A stretch of 64,000 nucleotides of DNA from Arthrobacter gandavensis (GCF_009192735.1 NZ_VTFU01000003.1:310001-374000); one strand, 5' to 3'; shown: positions 1-8,488, numbered from the stretch's first letter. Numbers and translations: made by a program. Notes: a model not told the origin generated them from the letters alone.

Positions 1-448
1 CGCCCGTGTACCGGTAGCCGGGGTCCGGAATGCCGTGCTCGATGACCCGCACGGGGGCCCGGCCGCTGTCCCAGAACAGCTCATTGAAGTGGGTGACGTG
101 GACTATGGGAATGCTGCTCTGGTCCGCCAGCGGATGGAGCGAACCCGGCACGCTGCCGCGGGGAGTGTTGTGTTCCAGATACACGGCCGGCAAATCGATG
201 CCGGGCCGCCGGCCCAGCAGGCGCTCGCACGCGGCGATCTCCTCCGGGCGCTGGAGTACGACGGCGTCAATTCCGGCGTCGCGCAGGTCCCCGGGCGCGC
301 ATTCGACAGCCGATGCCGGCCACCTCCGCCCGCCCCTGCCCAGCCCCCACGGGCCGCCGTCCGCGGTGACCGGAAGGATGTACTCGTGCTGCCCGCGGAC
401 AAACGCTTCCATCCAGCCGCCGTGCACATGCCAAAGCAGGATCCTCAT
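1..448 (-). CDS. Glycosyltransferase, N-terminal part (runs off window)
   Basis: Reads leftward and is cut by the window edge, so only about 149 N-terminal residues are visible. The protein begins MRILLWHVHGGW and continues with segments such as VVLQRPEEIAA, PAVYLEHNTPRG and VIEHGIPDPGYRY, which are typical of the acceptor half of GT-B (GT4-like) glycosyltransferases in actinobacteria. It probably acts at the cytoplasmic face on a surface glycan; donor and acceptor are unknown. The ATG overlaps the stop of the upstream gene as ATGA, so it is the third gene of the leftward operon after the HAD phosphatase and the GT9 enzyme. Confidence 0.75.
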   Translation of the reverse strand, partial: MRILLWHVHGGWMEAFVRGQHEYILPVTADGGPWGLGRGGRRWPASAVECAPGDLRDAGIDAVVLQRPEEIAACERLLGRRPGIDLPAVYLEHNTPRGSVPGSLHPLADQSSIPIVHVTHFNELFWDSGRAPVRVIEHGIPDPGYRYTG

Positions 449-1509
449 ACAGTCCTCGTTTCTCTCCGCGTTCCCAGGGAAGTCACGCCGGTGGTCAAGC
501 GATGTACGGCTTCCACCACCTGTTCCGGAGTCACGCCGGACAGGCAGGGGTGTCCGGGGACGGGGCATTCGCGGGCCCGGCTTAGCCGGCAGGGCGCATT
601 TTGGTCGCCCAGCAGTTCCAGGGGCACCCGGTACGGAGCCCAGCGCACGGCTGGAACCACGGGCGCGAACAGGCTCACGACGGGAGTTCCGACCGCCGCC
701 GCCAGATGGGCCGGTCCGGTGTTGCCCACGACAACGGCTGATGCGCCGGCAAGCACGCCCGCCAGGGAGCGCAGGTTGGTGCGCCCGCCCAGGTCCAGTC
801 CCGCCACGCCCGCCACCGTGGCCGTGAGCCGCGTTTCTGCGGGTCCACCGGTGACGAGCACCCGGTATCCGGCGGCGGTCAGCAGCTCCACCACGGCGGC
901 GTGGTGCAGGGCCGGCCACGCGCGGGCCGGCACCGCAGCCCCGGGATGGACCACCACATAGGGTCCTTCGCCCACCAGGTGCCCAACGTCACCGGTGCCG
1001 CGCAGGCGCAGGCGTCCGTCGTCGTCGTCGGGAAGGCGGTAGCCGGCCGCCGCGGCGATCTGGAGCGCACGGGTTGCTTCGGGCTGGTCCTCGGGAAAAT
1101 CTTCCCCGGGCCGCAGGCGGACATCCAGGAGCGAACCCGCATAGTCCACGGACGCGCCGGTGATCCGGGAAACACCTGCCAGGCGCAGCACCATGGCAAG
1201 GGGAAGCGGGGACTGGTGAAAGGACGTGAGGATCACCGCTTCCTCGATCTCCGCGCTGCGGATGTCCTGTTCCAGGCTGGTGAGGGAAGCGGCGCTTACC
1301 GCTGGCGCCGGGTCGCTGATCCAGGGGGCGTTCCAGGTGAGGACGCTCTCGGCGCCGGGAAGGAGCCGCCCGGCGTCGGCGCCCCGGGGTCCGCAGAGCA
1401 GGGTGACGCGGGTGTGCGGCGCGGCGGCGACGGCGCGAACGGCCGGCCCTGCGAGCAGGACATCCCCGGCGCTGTCCAGCCGGGCCACCAGGACGCCGCC
1501 GCGTGTCAC
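445..1509 (-). CDS. Glycosyltransferase family 9 (heptosyltransferase-like)
   Basis: The 354-residue protein has the GT9 layout: N-terminal RLDSAGDVLLAGPAVRAV (the family's GD(V/L)L..P motif), then VVHPGAAVPARAWP starting the second Rossmann domain, and C-terminal GRTNLRSLAGVL plus VVVGNTGPAHLAAAVGTP. The last segment is the nucleotide-sugar site. Family members transfer heptose or related sugars from ADP/GDP donors. The GTG start at 1509 overlaps the phosphatase stop (GTGA), and its own stop overlaps the next glycosyltransferase, so all three genes are translationally coupled. The family call is firm; the sugar is inferred only from the GmhB-like neighbour. Confidence 0.85.
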   Translation of the reverse strand: MTRGGVLVARLDSAGDVLLAGPAVRAVAAAPHTRVTLLCGPRGADAGRLLPGAESVLTWNAPWISDPAPAVSAASLTSLEQDIRSAEIEEAVILTSFHQSPLPLAMVLRLAGVSRITGASVDYAGSLLDVRLRPGEDFPEDQPEATRALQIAAAAGYRLPDDDDGRLRLRGTGDVGHLVGEGPYVVVHPGAAVPARAWPALHHAAVVELLTAAGYRVLVTGGPAETRLTATVAGVAGLDLGGRTNLRSLAGVLAGASAVVVGNTGPAHLAAAVGTPVVSLFAPVVPAVRWAPYRVPLELLGDQNAPCRLSRARECPVPGHPCLSGVTPEQVVEAVHRLTTGVTSLGTRRETRTV

Positions 1510-2060
1510 GGGCGGTCCAGGAGCAGTGCGACGGCGCCGGCCAGATCCGCGGCCACCAGGGGAGCGGCGGCGGTTTCCTCGGGGCGGGTGACGGGTGTGG
1601 GGACCAGGACGGCGCGGGCACCGGCTGCTTCAGCGGCGTCCATGTCCGCGCCGATGTCCCCGATCACTGCGACCTCTGCGGGCTGCAGGCCCAGCCTGGC
1701 GCAGGCGCTGTGGATCATGCCCGGCTGTGGTTTGCGGCAGGAGCAGCCGTCCCCGGGACCGTGCGGGCAGATTTCCCAGACGTCGAAGCGGCCGAGCAGG
1801 TGCTGGATCCGGGCGTTAACCGCGTTCACCTCGGTTCTGGTGAGCAGCCCGCGTGCAATTCCGGATTGGTTGGTGATGACGCCCGTCCGGATGCCGTGCC
1901 CGCGCAGTGTCCGCATGACGCCGGCCGCCTGCGGGAAGGGATCAACGAGGGTGGGGTTGCCGTTGTACGGGACATCCCGGACCAGCGTCCCATCGCGGTC
2001 GAAGAGTACGGCGCGCGGCGCGCCCTCCAAGAAAGGTCCCATACCGGACTTGTTCCCCAT
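1506..2060 (-). CDS. HAD-IIIA phosphatase, GmhB-like (heptose 1,7-bisphosphate phosphatase family)
   Basis: About 184 residues, the usual GmhB size. LFDRDGTLVRD is the HAD nucleophile motif (DxDGT), GVITNQSGIARG is motif II, CRKPQPGM carries the motif III lysine, and VIGDIGADMDAAEAAGA is motif IV. A CPHGPGDGCSC stretch just before motif III matches the zinc-binding loop specific to GmhB and histidinol-phosphatase relatives. GmhB removes the C7 phosphate in nucleotide-activated heptose synthesis. The gene is first in the leftward operon with two glycosyltransferases. Start ATG 2060 is chosen; an in-frame ATG at 2042 is possible. Reading upstream of 2060 gives only low-complexity lysine/glutamate sequence. 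Confidence 0.85.
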   Translation of the reverse strand: MGNKSGMGPFLEGAPRAVLFDRDGTLVRDVPYNGNPTLVDPFPQAAGVMRTLRGHGIRTGVITNQSGIARGLLTRTEVNAVNARIQHLLGRFDVWEICPHGPGDGCSCRKPQPGMIHSACARLGLQPAEVAVIGDIGADMDAAEAAGARAVLVPTPVTRPEETAAAPLVAADLAGAVALLLDRP

Positions 2061-2207
2061 CTCCCTCAGGCCTAAACACTTTTGCCGGTACTTCTTCTTC
2101 TTCTCCTGCTTCTCCTCCGCGGTTCGCTTAGCCTGCCGCCGCCGCTCTGGCAGGATGATGACCAGCCGTTTTGCAGGGGCGGGCGGTTCGACGGCGGGAG
2201 GACTGGC
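2061..2207. promoter_or_regulatory. Divergent intergenic region with pyrimidine-rich tract
   Basis: This 147-bp spacer separates the leftward phosphatase/glycosyltransferase operon from the rightward GT9 gene, so it should hold promoters for both. It contains a CTT/CTC-rich run around 2089-2123. That run reads as poly-leucine on one strand and Lys/Glu-rich on the other, but this is not coding evidence. I could not assign -35/-10 boxes confidently. Confidence 0.4.
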
Positions 2208-3167
2208 ATGGAGCGTGGGATCGACCAGCGTAATGAGGGCATGGACAGGCCGGAGCTTCTGGCCCTGCGGGCCCTGAAACTGGGGGACCTGCTGGTGGCT
2301 GTTCCGGCACTGCGTGCCCTGCGCCGCGCCTTCCCGGAGCACCGCATTTCCTACGCTGCGCAGGAATGGCTGCTGCCGGTGGTGAAACTGGTGGGCAGCG
2401 TGGACGCGCTCCTGCCGCTGCACGGCCTGGACGTTCCCATTCCGCTGGAACCCGGACGGATTGACGTAGCGGTGAACCTCCATGGCAGCGGTCCGGAGAG
2501 CACCGGACGGCTGGAAGCGCTGCAACCACGGCGCCTCCTCGGACATGCCGGGCCCGGGCTCCCCGGCCCGCAGTGGCGGGACGGCGTCCATGAACGGGAG
2601 CGCTGGGCGGACCTGATGACTTGGCACGGCATCCCGGCCGATCCGCTGGACTATCTCCTGCTGCCTCCTTCTTCGCCCAGCCCGGCACCGGGTGCGGTGG
2701 TCGTGCACGTAGGGGCGGCATACGGCAGCAGGCTCTGGCCGGTGGAACGGTTCGCCGCCGTGGCCGCCGAGCTGCATCGATCCGGCCGGGACGTGCTGTT
2801 CACCGGCAGCGCCGGCGAACGCCCCCGGGCGTTGGCGGTTGCCGAACTGGCAGGCCTGCCGTCCGCTGCAGTGGCCGCAGGCCGGCTGGGTTTGGACGAG
2901 TTCGCCGCCGCCGTGGCGGGAGCTTCGCTGGTGGTGTCCGCCGATACCGGCGCCGCCCATTTGGCGTCGGCCTACGCGCGGCCGTCGGTGGTGATTTTCG
3001 GCCCGGCGCCGGTCGCCGAGTGGGGTCCTCCCAAGGGTTCCCACATCGCCCTGACGGACGAGAGCCGGCGCCTGGGGGACACCTTCGCCGTGGACCCCGA
3101 TCCGGCGCTGCTGGCCGTTTCCGTGGAGGACGTGCTCGCGGCCGCTGAAAAGCTTGGCGTTCTCTAG
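2208..3167 (+). CDS. Glycosyltransferase family 9 protein
   Basis: A second GT9 enzyme of about 319 residues, divergent from the first. Near the N-terminus ALRALKLGDLLVAVPALRAL is the family's opening motif; the middle has NLHGSGPES, then VVVHVGAAYGSRLWPVERFAAV. The C-terminus has VVSADTGAAHLASAYARPSVVIFGP, which contains the donor-binding TGAAHLA segment. ATG 2208 is preceded by GGGAGGA with good spacing; an internal ATG at 2241 would give the more typical N-terminus and is a fair alternative. Convergent with the sigma gene at 3186. Its acceptor is unknown; the neighbourhood suggests a heptose-type or other surface glycan. Confidence 0.85.
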   Translation: MERGIDQRNEGMDRPELLALRALKLGDLLVAVPALRALRRAFPEHRISYAAQEWLLPVVKLVGSVDALLPLHGLDVPIPLEPGRIDVAVNLHGSGPESTGRLEALQPRRLLGHAGPGLPGPQWRDGVHERERWADLMTWHGIPADPLDYLLLPPSSPSPAPGAVVVHVGAAYGSRLWPVERFAAVAAELHRSGRDVLFTGSAGERPRALAVAELAGLPSAAVAAGRLGLDEFAAAVAGASLVVSADTGAAHLASAYARPSVVIFGPAPVAEWGPPKGSHIALTDESRRLGDTFAVDPDPALLAVSVEDVLAAAEKLGVL

Positions 3168-3185
3168 ACGGGCCAGAGGCATCAG

Positions 3186-3971
3186 CTAGGCGCTCGCTGC
3201 TTCGGTGCTGGCCGCGGCTCCCGCAGGCCCCGGCCGGCCGAGGATCTCGTGTTGGAGCTTAACCAGAATCTTCGCCAGCCGGCGCGAGACCTGCATCTGG
3301 GTCATTCCCAACCGTTCGCCGATGACGTGCTGCGGTTCCTCGTGGAAGTACCGGCGGGTGAGCATGTCCCGTTCGCTGTCATCGAGGGTGCGGATGGCGT
3401 GGGCAAGGAGGACAAGGTTCTCCGCGTGCTCCAGGCGGCTGTCAACGTCTCCGTGGAACTCCGCCAGGCTGCCGCCCTCCAAGGGGGCATCCAGGGAGTC
3501 CGGCTGAAGGCTGCTCTGGCAATTCAGCGCCTCGGACACCGTTTTCTCGTCCACGCCAAGCTCGCTGGCCAGCTCCGGCATAGTGGGTTCCCGGACCAGC
3601 TTTTGGGTCAGGGAGGGGTACACCTTGGCAATAGTGGTGCGCAGGTCCTGAACCTCCCGCGGCGGACGCACCATCCAGGACAGATCCCGCAGATAGCGCT
3701 TGATCTCGCCGTGGATGGTGGGAATCGCGAACGCAGGGAAGTGTCGGCCGACTGCCGGATCAAAACGCTTCACTGCCTTGATGAGGCCAATGTAGGCCAC
3801 TTGGCGAAGGTCGGCGCGGTCGCGCCCCGGGCCCATGTAGGCGCCGGCCACGCTGTCAGCCAGGTCCCGGTGCGCAAGGACCAACTCGTTGTGAAGGGCC
3901 TGCTGCAGGTCGCCGCGGGCACTGCGTGCTTCGGTGAAAGGGGCGAGGGAATCCAGCTCGGGAGGCGTCAT
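3186..3971 (-). CDS. Alternative RNA polymerase sigma factor, SigF/SigB type
   Basis: About 261 residues, with the group 3 stress/sporulation-type sigma architecture. Region 2 is RADLRQVAYIGLIKAVKRFD and FPAFAIPTIHGEIKRYLRD followed by the SigF-like WMVRPPREVQ. Region 3 follows, and region 4 is a helix-turn-helix (LTRRYFHEE, IGERLGMTQMQVSRRLAKIL). Family members direct general stress or cell-surface regulons and are usually held by an anti-sigma factor. No anti-sigma or anti-anti-sigma gene is adjacent here. Start ATG 3971 has no strong Shine-Dalgarno sequence; the reading frame stays open upstream to 4181, but the sequence there is not protein-like. Confidence 0.88.
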   Translation of the reverse strand: MTPPELDSLAPFTEARSARGDLQQALHNELVLAHRDLADSVAGAYMGPGRDRADLRQVAYIGLIKAVKRFDPAVGRHFPAFAIPTIHGEIKRYLRDLSWMVRPPREVQDLRTTIAKVYPSLTQKLVREPTMPELASELGVDEKTVSEALNCQSSLQPDSLDAPLEGGSLAEFHGDVDSRLEHAENLVLLAHAIRTLDDSERDMLTRRYFHEEPQHVIGERLGMTQMQVSRRLAKILVKLQHEILGRPGPAGAAASTEAASA

Positions 3972-4123
3972 GGGGCAGCATTTCGTCGTTCCTGTGTAGC
4001 CCCCTGCTGGACTGCTCCTTAGGAAAACAGAAGCACCCTTAGTAATCAAGGGTTGCTGCGCGGAAATCTGAAAGATGCCTTTACTTCTCGGCAGAGAAGA
4101 AGGTATACCCCGCAGTGAGCACG

Positions 4124-4172
4124 CCGTGAAATGAAGTCCACCGCGAAATGAAGTCCGCCGTGAAAGAAGTCC
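4124..4172. repeat. Three imperfect tandem direct repeats upstream of the sigma gene
   Basis: Three near-identical 15-16 bp units occur in series: CCGTGAAATGAAGTCC (4124-4139), CCGCGAAATGAAGTCC (4141-4156) and CCGTGAAAGAAGTCC (4158-4172), a period of about 17 bp. They sit about 150-200 bp upstream of the sigma-factor start, just upstream of a GGGTAT element (minus strand, about 4103-4110) that resembles the -10 of SigF/SigB-type promoters. They may be regulator binding sites or simple tandem duplication. Confidence 0.55.
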
Positions 4173-4211
4173 TGGTCCCACCGGAACCGGCCGGAACGGC
4201 CAGCGCCTGGA

Positions 4212-4682
4212 TCAGCGCCGCCGTTTGCGGCGTTTGGGTTGCGCTGCTTTGCGCGTCCGGGACGGACGCGGAGGAGGAGATGGCTCTTGGGCGGCCGTGC
4301 CGGCCGGGGATGCAGCAGCCGGGAATCCGCTGTGCCCGGCCTGGTTCCCGGGGTCATCCAGCATGCGGCCCAGTCCCGCGAGCTGGTCAGGAACCGCGTC
4401 GGCGGCTGTGGCCTGGGCCGCCTGTGGGTTGACTGGGCCTGCCCGCAGGCCGCCGCGCCTGGGAACCAGTACGGCGGCGGCGCCGATAACGGCCAGCCCG
4501 GAAGCCAGCACCAGCATGAGCATGGCGTAGAACCAGATCAGCGTCAGGTTGGCCGGAGCCGAAACGGGCGGGGTCAGGACGCCGGTGAGGCAAATGAGCC
4601 AGAATGCGGCGCAGGCGCCGACTATGAGCCAGGCTGTCCGGGTGGGCAGGGAATACAGGAGGTAGTGCAGCTTCTGTTCCAT
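4212..4682 (-). CDS. Small two-TM membrane protein, function unknown
   Basis: About 156 residues from ATG 4682, chosen because AGGAGA precedes it. Residues about 15-35 (WLIVGACAAFWLICLTGVL) and about 45-70 (LIWFYAMLMLVLASGLAVIGAAAVLV) form two hydrophobic segments. The rest is a hydrophilic tail rich in Pro/Ala that ends in a strongly basic KRRKRRR cluster, which should lie in the cytoplasm. I recognise no domain. It sits in a leftward series with the lipoprotein gene at 4788, about 105 bp upstream of it, so co-transcription is possible. Confidence 0.65.
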   Translation of the reverse strand: MEQKLHYLLYSLPTRTAWLIVGACAAFWLICLTGVLTPPVSAPANLTLIWFYAMLMLVLASGLAVIGAAAVLVPRRGGLRAGPVNPQAAQATAADAVPDQLAGLGRMLDDPGNQAGHSGFPAAASPAGTAAQEPSPPPRPSRTRKAAQPKRRKRRR

Positions 4683-4787
4683 GTGCGGGTCTCCTGGGGG
4701 AGAAGGCCGTGGCGCCGTCTGCTCGACGTTCCCAAGCTTAGGCAGCGCCGACGGGGCCCGGACAGCCTCCGCCCCCATGTGGACCCG

Positions 4788-5528
4788 CTAGGGGGCGTTT
4801 GTTCCGAGAGGGGTTGCCGGACCGCTGGATTCCTCCACAATGACCAGGACGTCACCGGTGGGATGCTGCTGGGCGACGGCATCAGTCAGCGGCTGGACCT
4901 GCTCGGCCGGCACCCGGACGTTGATGCTGCCGGTTCGCCCGCTTGTTCCAAGCCAGTGCAGCTGCACCTGCGGAGCCGCGTCTGAACCGAGCCATGCCCT
5001 GAAGGCATCCGCCGCCTCGCGCAGCTGTTGTTCGCTGAACCGTGTCGTGGCTGGGATGGCTCCGGCGCTGGAAACCATTGCCTCGGCCTCGGGGGTGGTA
5101 ACGGCAACGTGGAGCTGGCCGTCCTCAATCCAGGCATCGGAGTATGCCGCGCCAAGGTCCGTTTTCAGCTGGGTGTGGAGCAGCAGGAGATCCGTCATTT
5201 GATCCTCCGTGAGTGTTGCGGGGTCCGGGGCTGACGGCGTCGCGGCCGCATATTCCGTTGGTTCGGGGCCGGTGCTTGGCGCGCCGGCGGTGCTGTCCCC
5301 AGCCTGTCCCGGCGATTCGGGCGAGGAGGTGGATCCGGAATCCGGCAGCTGGGCCGCCGGTGATGCAGTTTCCTGGCCGCAGCCGCCGAGGGCCAGCAGG
5401 GCCGCCAGTGAAAGGCCGGTGAGCACCCGCGGCACAGCGGGCCGGTCCGTGGAGGAGGCTCGGAAGTCTGTTGGTGAAGCGGTGCGGTCAAATGGGCGGC
5501 TGTGATGTGGGTGGATCATTGGGAACAT
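4788..5528 (-). CDS. Predicted lipoprotein, function unknown
   Basis: Start ATG 5528 is supported by AGGAGG. The 246-residue product has a long polar N-region, then a hydrophobic stretch VLTGLSLAALLALGGC ending in a lipobox with Cys-50. It is therefore predicted to be exported and lipid-anchored. A Ser/Pro/Glu-rich linker follows (about 51-110), then a folded domain of about 130 residues (DLLLLHTQLKTDLGAAYSDAW...GSINVRVPAEQVQPL) that I do not recognise. The unusually long N-region before the signal segment could mean the true start is nearer the lipobox, but no better ATG/SD pair is visible. Confidence 0.7.
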   Translation of the reverse strand: MFPMIHPHHSRPFDRTASPTDFRASSTDRPAVPRVLTGLSLAALLALGGCGQETASPAAQLPDSGSTSSPESPGQAGDSTAGAPSTGPEPTEYAAATPSAPDPATLTEDQMTDLLLLHTQLKTDLGAAYSDAWIEDGQLHVAVTTPEAEAMVSSAGAIPATTRFSEQQLREAADAFRAWLGSDAAPQVQLHWLGTSGRTGSINVRVPAEQVQPLTDAVAQQHPTGDVLVIVEESSGPATPLGTNAP

Positions 5529-5571
5529 GGAACCTCCTGGCATCGGTCCACTACATGCACGTAATACCAAA

Positions 5572-5600
5572 GCGGGCCCCGGCACAAGACCGGGACCCGC
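5572..5600 (-). terminator. Rho-independent-like terminator of the S1 protease gene
   Basis: GCGGGCCCCGG and CCGGGACCCGC form an 11-bp stem with one mismatch around a 7-nt loop, followed on the minus strand by a short T-rich stretch (CTTTGGTATT). It lies 27 bp past the stop of the protease gene. Confidence 0.7.
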
Positions 5601-5626
5601 TTCGGTTATGTCACGCTAACTGCAGA

Positions 5627-8305
5627 TTAGGCATCCTGCATCTGGCGGCGGCGGTTGATCAGCAGGGCGCTGATTCCACCGGCCGTGAGCAGTGCGCCTG
5701 CTCCGGCGAACAGACCCATGCCGGCTACACCGGTGTCGGGCAGGCCGTCACCGTTGTTGTCCGGAGCCGGGGTCGGCGTCGGGGTCGGCGTCGGGTTGCC
5801 CGGCTGGGGTGCCGGGGTCGGGCCGGGCACTACGGGCGGAGCCTCGGGTTCGATGACCACCGCGGTAACCGTGAAGTTCACAACTGACGGCTCCGAAACG
5901 GCACCGCTGAGGTTCTGCACGGCCGAGACCGTGTAGCTGCCCGGAACCAGGGCCGGGAAACCGTTGACGCTCCAGCTGCCGTTGTCGGCAACCGTTGCGC
6001 TCAGGGTGTTCTCACCGATGGTGACTGCAACCTCGGCGCCGGCGGTGCCGGTGCCGGTGACCTCGCTGGGGTTCTCGCCCTCAACGAAGTCCTGTCCCTC
6101 GGTGAGGGACGTGATGGCGGCCTTCTCAAGGATGACCTTGAAATCGGCGGTTGCCGTCGGGGAGGTTTCCTTGCCGGCCAGGTCCTGCTTGGCCGTGACG
6201 GTGTACTCGCCGTAGGAGAGGGCTTCGTCCAGCTTCCATTCCCAGGTTCCGTCAGCCGCAACTGTTGCGGTGCCGGTCTCTGAAACAGCCGCCGTCGTGT
6301 TGGCGGTGTCGGATTCCTTGGCCGTGTTGTTGCCCTTGATTTCCAGGGAAACCTTGGCATCCACAGCGCCGGTGCCCGTGATGGTCGTGAGCGAATCGGC
6401 GATCTGTGCGCCGGCTGCCGGGTTCGTGATGACCGGAGCGGCCAGCGGAGCTTCCTTGACCGTCAGCTCGTACGAAGCGGTCTTGGACTTGTTGAAGCCG
6501 TTGACAGCCTGGACCTTGAACTCCAGCGTGTCGCCTGCGGGAACGGTGGACGGAGCCGGGAAGCTCCAAGCACCGTTCACAACGTCAAGGTTGATGGTGT
6601 CGTCGCCGCGGGTGAGCTTGACCGTGCTGCCGGCCGGAGCCGTGCCGGTAATGGCTTCGTCCGTGAGGACGGTGCCCTTGTCCTCGTGCGAGGTCAGCTC
6701 AGGTGCAGCAACGAAGACCGCAACGGAGTAGCCCTTGAGGTAGGTGAGACCGTCGGAAAGCGAGGTCGAGAACATGCGCTCCACACCCTCGCGGAGGCCG
6801 ACGGCGCTGTTGATGCCCATGGCGTTGGCGCCCGAGATGGTCGAGCCGCCGGAGTCGCCCGGCTTGGCGTTGACTTCCAGCGTCGATTCGAAACCGAACA
6901 CGCCGCGGATATCTTCCTGGGTGCCCTTGTGGCCGCCCACATAGAAATCGCCGAGTGCGGTGACTTCACCGCAGCTCCAGCCGGTGGTGCGGCCGGACTT
7001 GCAGACCGGCGCGCCGATAACCGCATCCGCGGTACCGGTGATCTTGGTGGTTGCCGCGGTGAGATCCGAGGCGTCTTTCCACTGAGTGACCTCGGGCAGC
7101 AGATCAAGTTCGCTGTTGATCTCGTTGATGACAGCAACATCTGTACCGACGTTGCTTCCGGTTTCCAGATCGATGGGCGAATTCTTCGCGCCGCCGAACT
7201 GGGAGAAGCCCCAGGTGCCGAGCTCGGCAAGGAGTGCCGGATCATCCGTTCCACTGGCAGGGTCGCCCGTGGGATCGGTGAGGAGCGCCTCGGTGACGTC
7301 GCCGTCCTGCGTGCAGTGACCGGCAGTAATTACTGCAGGGTCACCGTCTGCATTGAATCCGTTGAAACCGATGGAGCACAGTGCGGCTCCTCCGGGAACA
7401 GGGCTGGCGTAACCCTGGCCGTTGACGACGTCTTCAACCGGAGTCGCCGTACCCGATGCGTCCACCACAGTCACATTGGCGTATTTTTTGGCGATGGCTT
7501 CAGCCGGAGATCCGGCGACTTCAGCCAGATTCTTCGCGAGAACGGAGTCTCCCAAAGTGGCTGCTTTATCGACACTGATGAAGTAGCCCGAACCATTCCA
7601 CATGATGGACTGCAGGCCCTCTACACCGACGTTGGCAATGTAGTCGGCGCGGATCTTTTCGATGTTCGCGCGGTAGTCTCCCGAAAGGCTAACCGGGGCT
7701 GCGGTTTCTTCCTCTGCAGCAGGCTCTGCTGCTGCTTCCTCGGTTGCCTCGGCGCTCGGGGAAACAGGGGCTTCTCCGGCCGGAGCCTCTTCAGCTGCCT
7801 CAACTTCGGCGGGAGCCACCAGAGTGGCGTCCAGCTCGATGGCAAGAGCCTCAAGGGCGTCACCGGAACCGGTGATGACAATCTTCTCGTCTTCGATGGC
7901 GATGCCTACGAAGCCTTCGGTTGCCTGAAGCTCGGGAAGGGCATCCGCTGCCTTCTTGCCAAGCTCGCCGGCTGCTTCGAACTCTTCGACCGTCATGCCC
8001 AGATCGCGGAGGAGTGCTTCAGCCAGACCGGGAGGAAGCGTTCCGGCTTCTTCGGTGGCTTCGGCGTCGTCAGCGGCGGCTTCTTCCGGAGCAGCTTCCT
8101 CATCCGTGACGGTTTCGTCAAGGGCGGGCTCGCTGGCCGGGGCCTCGGTGGCTGTGGTGACGGGAGCGTCGGTGGACGCGACGTCCGGCTCCCCTGTCGG
8201 TGAAGCAATGGCCGGGGAAGCAATGAATGCTCCGCTCACCGCCAGTGCTGTTGCGGCGCCTAGGGCGCCAACGCGTTTGTAAAACGCGCTCGTGTTGTCC
8301 TGCAT
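5627..8305 (-). CDS. Sortase-anchored S1 family serine protease with C-terminal Ig-like repeats
   Basis: 892 residues from ATG 8305 (GGGGG at good spacing); ATG 8317 is an alternative. It has a signal peptide (about 1-37, ending SPAIASP), then an acidic Ala/Glu/Thr-rich pro-region (about 40-210). The chymotrypsin-fold domain resembles alpha-lytic/streptogrisin proteases: TAGHC (His-330), TDVAVI (Asp-389) and PGDSGG (Ser-485) form the catalytic triad. About three Ig-like or bacterial adhesin-type repeats follow (about 540-820), then a Pro/Thr linker. The sorting signal is LPDTG (855-859) plus a hydrophobic helix and RRRQ tail. It should be a cell-wall-bound extracellular protease; the substrate is unknown. 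Confidence 0.9.
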   Translation of the reverse strand: MQDNTSAFYKRVGALGAATALAVSGAFIASPAIASPTGEPDVASTDAPVTTATEAPASEPALDETVTDEEAAPEEAAADDAEATEEAGTLPPGLAEALLRDLGMTVEEFEAAGELGKKAADALPELQATEGFVGIAIEDEKIVITGSGDALEALAIELDATLVAPAEVEAAEEAPAGEAPVSPSAEATEEAAAEPAAEEETAAPVSLSGDYRANIEKIRADYIANVGVEGLQSIMWNGSGYFISVDKAATLGDSVLAKNLAEVAGSPAEAIAKKYANVTVVDASGTATPVEDVVNGQGYASPVPGGAALCSIGFNGFNADGDPAVITAGHCTQDGDVTEALLTDPTGDPASGTDDPALLAELGTWGFSQFGGAKNSPIDLETGSNVGTDVAVINEINSELDLLPEVTQWKDASDLTAATTKITGTADAVIGAPVCKSGRTTGWSCGEVTALGDFYVGGHKGTQEDIRGVFGFESTLEVNAKPGDSGGSTISGANAMGINSAVGLREGVERMFSTSLSDGLTYLKGYSVAVFVAAPELTSHEDKGTVLTDEAITGTAPAGSTVKLTRGDDTINLDVVNGAWSFPAPSTVPAGDTLEFKVQAVNGFNKSKTASYELTVKEAPLAAPVITNPAAGAQIADSLTTITGTGAVDAKVSLEIKGNNTAKESDTANTTAAVSETGTATVAADGTWEWKLDEALSYGEYTVTAKQDLAGKETSPTATADFKVILEKAAITSLTEGQDFVEGENPSEVTGTGTAGAEVAVTIGENTLSATVADNGSWSVNGFPALVPGSYTVSAVQNLSGAVSEPSVVNFTVTAVVIEPEAPPVVPGPTPAPQPGNPTPTPTPTPAPDNNGDGLPDTGVAGMGLFAGAGALLTAGGISALLINRRRQMQDA

Positions 8306-8488
8306 TGAAACCCCCATTTATATGCTGGCACAGACCCCATCCCCACACTGGGCACAGGTGTGGACCTGGCCGAAGAAATGCAGAGTCGAGACTGAGTGGA
8401 ATGGCCGTCCACCAACAAGGCAGACAAAGCTCACGCACAGCATAGCGGCAGGTGAGAAATCTAACAAGAGTACTTACTGTTTTTGCCC

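Noticed and set aside
2082-2123. Poly-leucine N-terminus for the GT9 protein
   Set aside because: Comes from a CTT/CTC tract upstream of the real start; ATG 2208 has a good ribosome-binding site and no signal peptide is expected for a cytosolic GT9 enzyme.
901-2277. 458-codon plus-strand open frame opposite the phosphatase and GT9 genes
   Set aside because: It is antisense to two genes with clear catalytic motifs and shows no recognisable domain.
1506-3182. Long open frame on the minus strand extending far upstream of the GmhB-like phosphatase
   Set aside because: The part beyond 2060 is antisense to the GT9 gene at 2208-3167 and has no protein-like composition; it stays open because of the high GC content.
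6686-8203. 505-codon plus-strand open frame opposite the S1 protease
   Set aside because: Shadow of the Ala/Glu/Thr-rich protease coding strand; Cys/Gly/Phe-rich low-complexity product.
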